From positions 1 to 20,909 of the forward strand of contig CAYRTD010000066.1 in assembly GCA_964426915.1 (NCBI GenBank): a stretch of 20,909 nt of DNA, in the 5' to 3' direction. The notes below the pieces were generated by a model. That model saw only the letters and a list, made by a program, of their open reading frames with translations. It did no database searches and had not been told where the DNA came from. Source of the stretch: CAYRTD01 sp964426915. Lineage in GTDB: Bacteria > Bacteroidota > Bacteroidia > Bacteroidales > GCA-2748055. This document shows positions 15,080-20,909 of the stretch, piece by piece (the first letter of the stretch is position 1; each line of letters opens with the position of its first letter). A program made the translations under genes and the position numbers.

Positions 15080-16417
15080 TTACTTTGAAGGTTTAATAGG
15101 TCTGTCGATTGTTACTTTAATCTTTTTGATCCTCCTGTTATCGACAGAAACAATGGTGAAAGTAAATGGATCAACCTTAATTACATCGTTCAATGAAGGG
15201 AGGTCTCCGATCAACTCGAGAACAAGGCCTGCCAGGGTATCGGCATCTCCCCTGATTTTTTCAAAAATATCTTCCTGTATTTGTACTGTTTTATAAAAAT
15301 CGTTCAGAAGTGTTTTTGCATCGAATATATAATTCTTGTCATCGAGTTTTGTATAAAAACTTTCGATTTCATCCGATTCATCCGTAATTTCGCCAACAAT
15401 TTCCTCAAGAATATCTTCAAGTGTCACAATACCTTCAGTACCACCATATTCGTCAACAACAATTGCCAGGTGTATTTTCTTTTCTCTGAATTCCTGAAGC
15501 AGGACATTTATCTTTTTACTCCCCGGTACATAATATGCAGGTCTGATAAGTGAATGCCAGTTAAAATCATCCTTTTCGTCAATATAGGGGAGGATATCCT
15601 TCACATACAAAATGCCTTTAATATTATCGAAGGTTTCCGAGTATACAGGTATCCGGCTGAATCCCGATTCATTTATGATTTTAACCATTTCACTTATTTT
15701 GGTATTCAGGTCAACTGCCACAACGTCCATTCGGGGCTTCATGATCTCATTAACTTCAATATTACTGAAATTGACTATGCTTCTGAGAATTTTTTTGTCC
15801 TCCTGGACAAAACCTGTAGTAAGGTCCAGCGCATCCGACAAATCGACCATTGTTATATTGGGTCTGCCGGATGAAAGCCTCCGGTTAACGAACTTTGTTG
15901 ATCTCAGAAGAAGATAGGCGATGGGGGTAAATAACCTGTTCAGAAAAATGAGGGGATAAGACATGAAAACCGAAAACTTAAGTGCATTTTGATTGGCATA
16001 TAGTTTTGGGATGATCTCTCCGAATACAAGGAGAAGAAAAGTCACTACTACTATCTGTATGAGAAACGCGAGGAGGGGATCCTCGCTGAAATCAAAAATC
16101 GAAGTAGTAATGTAGGTTGAAATAATAACTATTCCCACGTTTATGAAATTATTACTTATCAGAATTGTCGCAAGCAGTTTTTCCGGTTTGGCCAGAAGAG
16201 AAAGGGTCTGATGTGAACCTTTTGTATTCAGTTCACGAAGTTGTCCTATTTGATGAGGTTGAAGTGAAAAGTAGGCAACCTCAGACCCTGAAATCATTGC
16301 TGATCCGATTAAAAGGATGAAAATGCTGATAAAACCTGCAATTATTCCCGTAGTTACCGGGTACAGGTGGATGGTCAGAAATAGTTGATATGTGGATAAA
16401 AATGGTTCTGAGTCCAA
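15080..16417 (-). CDS. gldE: Gliding motility-associated protein GldE (CNNM/CorC-type CBS membrane protein)
   Basis: A 445-residue inner-membrane protein. The N-terminal CNNM (DUF21) domain has about four hydrophobic segments (GIIAGFISIFILLIGSAMI, ATILISNNFINVGIVIIST, LAFLIQIVVVTFLLLVFGEI, YPLIFLNRLFTPIAYLLL), with the typical SGSEVAYFSL and VFGEIIPKLYANQNA motifs. Two CBS repeats follow (MKPRMDVVAVDLNTKISEMV and HLAIVVDEYGGTEGIVTLED). The end is a CorC/HlyC domain (YIFDAKTLLNDFYKTVQI). CNNM/CorC relatives move magnesium or other divalent ions. GldE works with GldD in gliding, as suppressor genetics in F. johnsoniae suggested. It lies 23 bp after ssb and 8 bp before gldD, an arrangement conserved in the phylum. 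Confidence 0.95.
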   Translation of the reverse strand: MDSEPFLSTYQLFLTIHLYPVTTGIIAGFISIFILLIGSAMISGSEVAYFSLQPHQIGQLRELNTKGSHQTLSLLAKPEKLLATILISNNFINVGIVIISTYITTSIFDFSEDPLLAFLIQIVVVTFLLLVFGEIIPKLYANQNALKFSVFMSYPLIFLNRLFTPIAYLLLRSTKFVNRRLSSGRPNITMVDLSDALDLTTGFVQEDKKILRSIVNFSNIEVNEIMKPRMDVVAVDLNTKISEMVKIINESGFSRIPVYSETFDNIKGILYVKDILPYIDEKDDFNWHSLIRPAYYVPGSKKINVLLQEFREKKIHLAIVVDEYGGTEGIVTLEDILEEIVGEITDESDEIESFYTKLDDKNYIFDAKTLLNDFYKTVQIQEDIFEKIRGDADTLAGLVLELIGDLPSLNDVIKVDPFTFTIVSVDNRRIKKIKVTIDRPIKPSK

Positions 16418-16440
16418 GGGGTAAACCGGTTTAATTAAAA

Positions 16441-16929
16441 CTAAAAGGGAAGATCATCCGCTTCATCGGGGCCTTCAGTAAGTTGATCATAGCTATTATC
16501 ACTCTTTTGTTCCTGATGGTTTTCTGCTGCAGGTTTAGAGTCAGGAGAGCTCGTTTGATGCTGGCGGGTATCATTTTCTCCCTGACTGTTGTTATCATCA
16601 TGGCGCTTGCCCAGCATTTGCATATTATCAGCAACTATATCGGTAGTGTAACGGGTATTTCCTTCTTTATCGGTGTAAGAACGATTTTTGATCCGGCCTT
16701 CAATATATAATTGAGAACCTTTTTTAACATATTTTTCCACAATCTCCGCAAGTCCGCGCCATGCAACAATATTATGCCATTCAGTATTTTCTATTTTTTC
16801 ACCGGCACGATTCTTATAAACTTCGGATGTTGCCATCGGAAAACGCGAGACCACAGTACCCCCCTCAAGATAACGGGTTTCCGGATCTTTGCCGACATTT
16901 CCAACAAGAATAACTTTATTTACTGACAT
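16441..16929 (-). CDS. ssb: Single-stranded DNA-binding protein
   Basis: A 162-residue SSB. The OB-fold covers residues 1-105 (VNKVILVGNVGKDPETRYLE, RFPMATSEVYKN, NTEWHNIVAWRGLAEIVEKY, KKGSQLYIEGRIKNRSYTDK, YTTDIVADNMQMLGKR). A Gln/Asn/Ser-rich linker follows, and the end is the acidic tail DEADDLPF that recruits replication and repair partners. It binds single-stranded DNA as a tetramer in replication, recombination and repair. It follows mutY after 60 bp and has its own -7 element in that gap. Its position ahead of gldE-gldD is a known Bacteroidota arrangement. Confidence 0.97.
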   Translation of the reverse strand: MSVNKVILVGNVGKDPETRYLEGGTVVSRFPMATSEVYKNRAGEKIENTEWHNIVAWRGLAEIVEKYVKKGSQLYIEGRIKNRSYTDKEGNTRYTTDIVADNMQMLGKRHDDNNSQGENDTRQHQTSSPDSKPAAENHQEQKSDNSYDQLTEGPDEADDLPF

Positions 16930-16954
16930 GTTTTTCAGGTATTATTGTAAAGTT

Positions 16955-16962
16955 CAAAGATA
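16955..16962 (-). promoter_or_regulatory. Candidate -7 promoter element of ssb (TATCTTTG)
   Basis: Read on the minus strand, 16962 to 16955 is TATCTTTG, an exact TAnnTTTG match, 26 bp upstream of the ssb ATG in the gap after mutY. It would let ssb and the gld genes be transcribed apart from mutY. No -33 TTG at the usual spacing was found. Confidence 0.5.
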
Positions 16963-16989
16963 AAAAAAATTATTGGGAAAAGAAGGTTG

Positions 16990-18045
16990 TTATCCTTGCC
17001 CTGCTTTTCCCAGGTAACGGTCGATCAGTCGGGGAAGGGGAAAATCATTTATTCTGTTGCTGTTAATTGTGGTAAATCCTGAAAGTCCGGGTCCTGAAAA
17101 ATCTTCCGTTTCAATATGAATAAACCGGGCATGAATCTTCTGATGGCTTAACACATGGGTAATTTCCGAAGAAATCTTTTTTATCCTCAGCTTTTTATGC
17201 TCCGGGAAAAATTGTTTCCGTATTGAATCGAATATCCGATTCTCTTCCATGGCTTTTTCTTTTTCTATTAACGGAAACTCATACAACAATTCCCAGATGT
17301 CTTTTTTCTTTCGCTGATTAATCAATACCATATCCCCTGAACTAATAATAATATAATAGAAATAGCGGTCCCTGTTTTTCGTTTTTTTGTATTTCACGGG
17401 AAGCTCATTAACTATATCCTGATTATAGGCCTTACATTTTTCTGCCAAAGGGCAATCCCTGCACAGAGGTTTTGAAGGTTTGCAGATCAGCGAGCCAAGA
17501 TCCATCAGTGCCTGGTTAAATGTTCCGGGCTCTTCGTGATTCATCAGATTCTCCAGAGCTTCCCTTACTTTTTTCAGTCCTGAAGGTTTAGCCATATCAT
17601 CATATATTCCACAGAACCGTGATATCACTCTTTTTACATTTCCGTCAATTGCCGGTACAGCCTCTCCAAAGGCAATAGAGGCAATTGCACCTGCAGTATA
17701 TTCTCCGACTCCTTTAAGTTTAATAATATCACTGTAATTCCCCGGGAACTTTCCATTATGATCCCTTACAATAGATTTTGCTGCCTCGTGCATATTCCTG
17801 GCACGGGAATAATATCCCAGGCCCTGCCATATTTTCAGAACATCCCGGATCTCCGCAGAGGCCAGACTGAAAACATCCGGAAATTGCATGATGAAGGAAT
17901 AATAATATTCCAAACCCTGTTGAATCCGGGTCTGCTGAAGAATAATTTCGGATACCCATATCTTATAAGGATCCCTTGTGGCTCTCCATGGCAATTCCCG
18001 TCCCTCTCTTTTATACCAATTCAGTAATAATTTACTTATATCCAT
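16990..18045 (-). CDS. mutY: A/G-specific adenine DNA glycosylase
   Basis: A 351-residue base-excision repair enzyme that removes adenine mispaired with 8-oxoguanine. The N-terminal helix-hairpin-helix glycosylase domain has the catalytic Glu33 (VSEIILQQTRIQQGLEYY), the HhH loop IIKLKGVGEYTAGAIASIAF (residues 107-126) and the essential Asp134 (PAIDGNVKRVISRF). The [4Fe-4S] loop has Cys188, Cys195, Cys198 and Cys204, the C-x6-C-x2-C-x5-C spacing. The C-terminal part (from about 225) is the NUDIX-like domain that recognises 8-oxoG (DIWELLYEFPLIEKE, ITHVLSHQKIHARFIHIE). The length is normal and all key residues are present. It is the first gene of the minus-strand run and is divergent from the HU gene across 135 bp. 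Confidence 0.96.
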   Translation of the reverse strand: MDISKLLLNWYKREGRELPWRATRDPYKIWVSEIILQQTRIQQGLEYYYSFIMQFPDVFSLASAEIRDVLKIWQGLGYYSRARNMHEAAKSIVRDHNGKFPGNYSDIIKLKGVGEYTAGAIASIAFGEAVPAIDGNVKRVISRFCGIYDDMAKPSGLKKVREALENLMNHEEPGTFNQALMDLGSLICKPSKPLCRDCPLAEKCKAYNQDIVNELPVKYKKTKNRDRYFYYIIISSGDMVLINQRKKKDIWELLYEFPLIEKEKAMEENRIFDSIRKQFFPEHKKLRIKKISSEITHVLSHQKIHARFIHIETEDFSGPGLSGFTTINSNRINDFPLPRLIDRYLGKAGQG

Positions 18046-18077
18046 TAGGTTGAAATAAAAAAATATACTTTTTCCAT

Positions 18078-18085
18078 CAAAAATA
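18078..18085 (-). promoter_or_regulatory. Candidate -7 promoter element of mutY (TATTTTTG)
   Basis: Minus strand 18085 to 18078 reads TATTTTTG, an exact TAnnTTTG match 33 bp upstream of the mutY ATG. It shares the 135 bp divergent region with the HU promoter. Confidence 0.45.
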
Positions 18086-18120
18086 ATCGAATTGTGTTTT
18101 ATTAATCGGGATAAATAAAC

Positions 18121-18128
18121 TATATTTG
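18121..18128 (+). promoter_or_regulatory. Candidate -7 promoter element of the HU-bS22-like operon (TATATTTGC)
   Basis: TATATTTG followed by C matches TAnnTTTGC. It lies 53 bp upstream of the HU ATG, leaving an AT-rich leader of about 45 bases. A TTG at 18092-18094 is 26 bp upstream, further than the usual -33 spacing. Confidence 0.55.
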
Positions 18129-18180
18129 CAACTCAATAAAAAAATATTTTGTAATTCATTGATAATTAAAGTGTTTTAAA

Positions 18181-18465
18181 ATGACTAAAGCAGATATCGT
18201 AAACGAAATTTCCAAGAACACAGGAATCGAAAAAGTAACTGTACAAAAAACAGTTGAAGCTTTCATGGAAACTATTAAAGACTCTTTGAGTAAAAATAAA
18301 AATGTTTATTTAAGAGGTTTCGGAAGCTTTATAGTAAAGAAAAGGGCTCAGAAAACAGCCAGGAATATATCAAAGAATACAACCATTATCATTCCTGAAC
18401 ACTTTATTCCTTCATTCAAACCTGCAAAAACTTTTGTAAATAAAGTTAAGTCAAACGTAAAATAG
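18181..18465 (+). CDS. HU/IHF-family DNA-binding protein
   Basis: A 94-residue basic nucleoid protein. Helices MTKADIVNEISKNTGIEKV and VEAFMETIKDSLSKNKN are followed by VYLRGFGSFIVKKRAQKTAR and the DNA-contacting arm with IPEHFIPSFKPAKTFVNKV. In the arm, the GRNPxTG signature of ordinary HU reads ARNISKNT, as in many Bacteroidota HU/IHF-beta-like proteins. It should bend and package DNA as a dimer. It is followed after 16 bp by the small basic protein and then by the RNase G/E gene. This HU-to-RNase neighbourhood fits other Bacteroidota genomes as far as I recall. Confidence 0.95.
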   Translation: MTKADIVNEISKNTGIEKVTVQKTVEAFMETIKDSLSKNKNVYLRGFGSFIVKKRAQKTARNISKNTTIIIPEHFIPSFKPAKTFVNKVKSNVK

Positions 18466-18474
18466 AAGAGAGGA
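18466..18474 (+). promoter_or_regulatory. Shine-Dalgarno-like ribosome binding site of the bS22-like gene
   Basis: Purine run aagagagga ends 7 bases before the ATG at 18482, ideal spacing for an AGGA-type site. Bacteroidota genes generally do without such sites, so it helps to fix the start of this very short gene and is itself notable. Confidence 0.5.
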
Positions 18475-18481
18475 TCGACAA

Positions 18482-18574
18482 ATGCCCAGTGGTAAGAAAA
18501 GAAAAAGACATAAGATGTCGACGCACAAGCGTAAAAAACGTTTGAGGAAAAACAGACATAAAAAAAGGAAATAG
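18482..18574 (+). CDS. 30-residue AURKAIP1/COX24-domain basic protein, bS22/mS38-like ribosomal protein
   Basis: The reading frame starts MPSGKKRKRHKMSTHKRKKR, continues LRKNRHKKRK and ends at a TAG. Seventeen of 30 residues are Lys or Arg. The K-R-K-x-M-x-x-H-K-R-K-K-R-L-R-K-x-R pattern is that of the AURKAIP1/COX24 domain, shared by mitochondrial mS38 and by the tiny mycobacterial ribosomal protein bS22. The likely role is a short helix buried in rRNA of the small subunit. It is too short for automatic gene finders with ordinary cut-offs. It lies 16 bp after HU with a Shine-Dalgarno-like site and just before a perfect hairpin. The family call rests on residue pattern and context; ribosome binding in this organism is inferred. 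Confidence 0.85.
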   Translation: MPSGKKRKRHKMSTHKRKKRLRKNRHKKRK

Positions 18575-18598
18575 TATAAATTTTACGTTATACCAGTA

Positions 18599-18628
18599 AA
18601 ACCTAAAGATCTCATGGTCTTTAGGTTT
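18599..18628 (+). terminator. Perfect 11 bp hairpin between the bS22-like gene and RNase G/E
   Basis: The arms aaacctaaaga (18599-18609) and tctttaggttt (18618-18628) are perfect reverse complements with an 8-base loop. It lies 24 bp after the bS22-like stop and 55 bp before the RNase G/E GTG. No long T-run follows (attgtgtata), so termination may be weak. It could equally be an RNA processing or feedback site in the leader of the RNase gene. Confidence 0.55.
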
Positions 18629-18670
18629 ATTGTGTATAATTGTTTCCACTCCAGGTTTCTTAATAAATAA

Positions 18671-18680
18671 GAGGAAAGAG
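18671..18680 (+). promoter_or_regulatory. Shine-Dalgarno-like site that supports the GTG start of RNase G/E
   Basis: The purine run gaggaaagag lies directly before the GTG at 18683, with GAGG 8 bases upstream of it. The nearby ATG at 18689 is in another frame, so this site and the conserved N-terminus SNELVIDASPSE decide for the rare GTG start. Confidence 0.5.
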
Positions 18681-18682
18681 AA

Positions 18683-20248
18683 GTGAGTAATGAATTGGTA
18701 ATTGATGCTTCACCCAGTGAAATATCTATTGCCCTGCTTGAGGATAAAAGTCTTATTGAGCTTAATAAAGAGAAAACCGATACCAAGTTTTCAGTTGGGG
18801 ATATTTATCTTGGCAAGGTAAAAAAGATTATGCCGGGTTTAAACGCCGCATTTGTAGATGTGGGTTATGAGAAAGATGCGTTTTTACATTACCTGGATCT
18901 TGGTCCGCAGTTTAACTCTCTGAATAAATATCTTAATCTTGCGATCAGCAGGAAAACCCGGAACATTCCCTTTTCAAAATTCAGAAAAGAACCTGACATT
19001 AATAAGGAGGGGAAAATAAATGAGGTCCTGAGTTCCGGTCAGACGATCATTGTACAAATAGCTAAAGAACCTATTTCAACTAAAGGGCCCAGGCTCGGAT
19101 CCGAGATTTCGATTCCGGGGAGGAATTTAGTCCTGATACCTTTCAGTGATAAAGTTTCCATATCTTCAAAAATAAGTTCTACCGAGGAAAAAGAGAGACT
19201 TAAGAATTTATTATTGAGTATCAAACCAAAGAATTACGGAGTTATCATAAGGACAGTTGCCGAGGGTAAAAAGGTTGCAGAACTTGACGCCGAATTGAGG
19301 TCCCTGATTGTCAGATGGGAAGCTATTTTCGAAAAGGTGAAGGGTGCTAAAGTGCCTAAATTGATCTATGGAGAATTAAGTCGGACTACCGCGATGCTCA
19401 GGGATATCCTGAATGGTCAGTTCGATGGGATTCATGTAAATGATGAGGCGACAAGTCACGAGCTTAAACAATTCATCACAGAGATTGCTCCGGAAAAAAC
19501 AAAAATCCTTAAACATTATAAAAGCAGTGAACCCATATTTGAAAAATTCGGGATCGAAAGACAGATAAAATCTCTTTTCGGTAAAACCGTCTCTTTCAAA
19601 AGTGGTGCATACCTTATCATTGAGCACACCGAGGCTCTTCATGTTATTGATGTTAATTCCGGAAACCGTTCAAAATCCGGTTCCGACCAGGAGAGCAATG
19701 CCCTGGATGTAAACCTTGCTGCAGCAGACGAAATTGCAAGACAATTAAGACTCCGCGATATGGGAGGTATAATTGTTGTCGATTTTATCGACATGCACTC
19801 AAATGAACATAAGCAAATGTTGTATGAGCGTATGAAAGATGCTATGGCCAAGGACAGGACGAAAAATCACATTTTACCTCTTAGCAAGTTTGGTTTAATG
19901 CAGATTACCAGGCAACGTGTACGTCCTGAAATGCATATTGAAACAACCGAAAATTGCCCCACATGCCTGGGTACCGGTAAAGTTGAATCTACTGTTCTCT
20001 TTACCGAAACAATCAAAGAAAATCTGCGAAGGATAGTAGTTAAATATAAACTGAAATACATTTCTCTCATTACACATCCCTTTGTCGCTGCATATATTAA
20101 CAGAGGATTATTAAATTCTATGAGAAACCAGTGGAGCAAAGAGCTGAAATGTAAAATTAAAGTATCCTCACAGGTCTCTCTTAACCTTCTTGAGTATAAA
20201 GTCTTCGATAAAAATGGGGATGAAGTGCTTCCCGAAGACGCTGTTTAA
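18683..20248 (+). CDS. rng: Ribonuclease G/E family endoribonuclease
   Basis: A 521-residue RNase of the short RNase G type, without the long C-terminal scaffold of enterobacterial RNase E. The start is GTG, which gives the family's SNELVIDASPSEISIALLE beginning. The S1 RNA-binding domain is at about residues 35-130 (GDIYLGKVKKIMPGLNAAFV, DVGYEKDAFLHYLDL), interrupted by a Lys/Asn-rich insert. The catalytic metal ligands are Asp323 (LHVIDVNSGNRS) and Asp367 (GGIIVVDFIDMHSNEHK). The Zn-link motif CPTCLGTGK (Cys425, Cys428) holds the dimer interface. The protein cuts single-stranded A/U-rich RNA from 5'-monophosphate ends, in rRNA processing and mRNA decay. The leader carries a strong hairpin, which could serve in self-regulation as known for E. 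coli rne. Confidence 0.95.
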   Translation: MSNELVIDASPSEISIALLEDKSLIELNKEKTDTKFSVGDIYLGKVKKIMPGLNAAFVDVGYEKDAFLHYLDLGPQFNSLNKYLNLAISRKTRNIPFSKFRKEPDINKEGKINEVLSSGQTIIVQIAKEPISTKGPRLGSEISIPGRNLVLIPFSDKVSISSKISSTEEKERLKNLLLSIKPKNYGVIIRTVAEGKKVAELDAELRSLIVRWEAIFEKVKGAKVPKLIYGELSRTTAMLRDILNGQFDGIHVNDEATSHELKQFITEIAPEKTKILKHYKSSEPIFEKFGIERQIKSLFGKTVSFKSGAYLIIEHTEALHVIDVNSGNRSKSGSDQESNALDVNLAAADEIARQLRLRDMGGIIVVDFIDMHSNEHKQMLYERMKDAMAKDRTKNHILPLSKFGLMQITRQRVRPEMHIETTENCPTCLGTGKVESTVLFTETIKENLRRIVVKYKLKYISLITHPFVAAYINRGLLNSMRNQWSKELKCKIKVSSQVSLNLLEYKVFDKNGDEVLPEDAV

Positions 20249-20332
20249 AAAGTTTTTTTAAGTTTTGGCTTAATTAAAAAATTGAGAATATTACTTATTT
20301 TACTCAGCTTAAACCCTCACGTGGACGGCCTG

Positions 20333-20348
20333 CGCGTCAACTTAAGAC
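20333..20348 (+). repeat. 16 bp exact direct repeat, copy 1
   Basis: cgcgtcaacttaagac, identical to 20871-20886. Similarity continues weakly on both sides (ggc before, a pyrimidine-rich tttctccttttttt stretch after). It may be the end of an insertion sequence or a target-like boundary. Confidence 0.6.
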
Positions 20349-20514
20349 TCTTTCTCCTTTTTTTTGAATTTTCTCCTTACATCAAGATCTGGTAATACAT
20401 GCGCGTTCCCATAAAAGAACGGGGCAGGCCTGCCTGCCATTGCACTGGTGATCATTTGGCGGGTAGGCTTGATCTCGGACATTAGCTTCGCTTAGCTCAC
20501 TGCCAATTGGCGCA

Positions 20515-20555
20515 TTCGGTTATGATTCAAACACTTTACTCTATTGACAGGCACT
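20515..20555 (+). repeat. Dispersed ~42 bp repeat, copy C
   Basis: Contains ttatgattcaaacacttt followed by actctattgacaggcact. It aligns with copies A (6826-6867) and B (8591-8632, minus), most closely with B over the actctattgac part. It is the most diverged copy at its left end. Confidence 0.5.
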
Positions 20556-20612
20556 AAACAATACCACTTCTGTTTCACTGACTATCAAAAGCAGCAGAGA
20601 AGAATGAACCTT

Positions 20613-20841
20613 CCACTATTTATTATTAGCACGGCGTGCGGGCACACCAAAACACCCGGCTTTGCTCTGCTGTCCGCGTATCGCCGGAGCTTTCCACAAG
20701 CGCTATCTACGTGTCGCCGAAGCTGTAGCTTCAACGCAAGCGTAAGGCTTCTGCCGCCGGAGAAAGCTTCAGCGACAGCGTGCGGTGGCACAAGCGAATG
20801 GCGATAATCCTGGCTGGTATGGAATTTATAATAATTAGTGG
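20613..20841. mobile_element. GC-rich element bounded by ~16 bp inverted repeats
   Basis: The left end ccactatttattatta (20613-20628) and the reverse complement of the right end, ccactaattattataa (20826-20841), agree at 14 of 16 positions. The interior is clearly richer in GC than the rest of the window. It contains related units in both orientations (tatcgccggagct near 20688, tgtcgccgaagct near 20722, agcttcagcgac near 20765) and a direct repeat gcgtgcgg-gcaca near 20634 and 20778. No transposase is encoded. A MITE-like or structured repeat element fits best. Confidence 0.5.
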
Positions 20842-20870
20842 ATGTATTATTCCTAACCCTGACAGGCATA

Positions 20871-20886
20871 CGCGTCAACTTAAGAC
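20871..20886 (+). repeat. 16 bp exact direct repeat, copy 2
   Basis: cgcgtcaacttaagac, identical to 20333-20348 and 538 bp from it. It is preceded by gacaggcata, which resembles the acggcctg before copy 1, and followed by a pyrimidine-rich stretch cut by the window end. Confidence 0.6.
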
Positions 20887-20909
20887 CCTTCATCTGTTTT
20901 GATTGGAAG

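Larger units (their letters stand above)
20249..20909. other. Gene-free accessory region with repeats
   Basis: About 660 bp with no convincing gene. From left to right it holds an AT-rich tail after rng, direct-repeat copy 1 (20333-20348), a 12 bp perfect palindrome ggcaggcctgcc (20423-20434), dispersed-repeat copy C (20515-20555), a GC-rich inverted-repeat element (20613-20841) and direct-repeat copy 2 (20871-20886). Open frames across the GC-rich part on both strands have low-complexity, domain-free translations and look fortuitous. Confidence 0.6.

Noticed and set aside
20544..20893. Overlapping frames on both strands (87 and 102 codons) in the GC-rich element
   Set aside because: Translations are low in hydrophobic core, rich in Arg/Ser/Cys and cross the inverted-repeat boundaries; they look like fortuitous frames in a repeat.

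Overview
The window reads as a chromosomal segment of a Bacteroidota bacterium, probably near Bacteroidales/Marinilabiliales. The evidence is gliding-motility genes gldD and gldE, type IX secretion (T9SS) C-terminal sorting domains, BACON and SUMF1 domains, a group II GGGP-synthase homologue, a Bacteroidota-type transketolase, and several candidate promoters with the TAnnTTTG -7 element. Base composition is moderate to AT-rich, except for a GC-rich island at the right edge. No rRNA, tRNA or CRISPR array was seen.

Left part (1-3473). A minus-strand, operon-like set encodes a BACON-SUMF1 lipoprotein, a small T9SS-sorted Ig-like protein and the N-terminal half of a C10 (streptopain-type) cysteine protease cut by the window edge. 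Behind it lie about 730 bp of AT-rich DNA without a convincing gene, then a decayed L-rhamnose mutarotase (internal in-frame TAA, eroded N-terminus) and a strong palindrome.

Middle part (3474-13033). Transketolase and the GTPase YchF are divergent across a 112 bp promoter region. A 154 bp MITE-like element with 22 bp terminal inverted repeats fills the space after ychF. Next come a T9SS-sorted M14 carboxypeptidase, a PafA-type alkaline phosphatase homologue that has lost nearly all catalytic residues (a likely pseudoenzyme), an S8 subtilase and a small outer-membrane beta-barrel protein. All four have signal peptides, so this block is about the cell envelope and secretion. Copies of a roughly 42 bp dispersed repeat lie in inverted orientation on both sides of the carboxypeptidase gene.

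Right part (13030-20909). A tightly packed minus-strand run reads mutY, ssb, gldE, gldD, Sfp-type phosphopantetheinyl transferase and GGGP synthase: DNA repair and replication, gliding/T9SS, then carrier-protein activation and possible archaeal-type ether-lipid synthesis. Divergent from mutY are an HU-family protein, a 30-residue bS22/mS38-like (AURKAIP1/COX24) basic protein and RNase G/E. The latter two have purine-rich Shine-Dalgarno-like sites, unusual in this phylum, and RNase G/E has a perfect 11 bp hairpin in its leader. The last 660 bp carry no gene but hold a third copy of the dispersed repeat, a 16 bp exact direct repeat and a GC-rich element bounded by inverted repeats.

I did not find a clear new multi-gene defence or biosynthetic system. 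The best leads are the pseudo-phosphatase, the interrelated non-coding repeat elements, and the C10-protease/T9SS/SUMF1 cluster.
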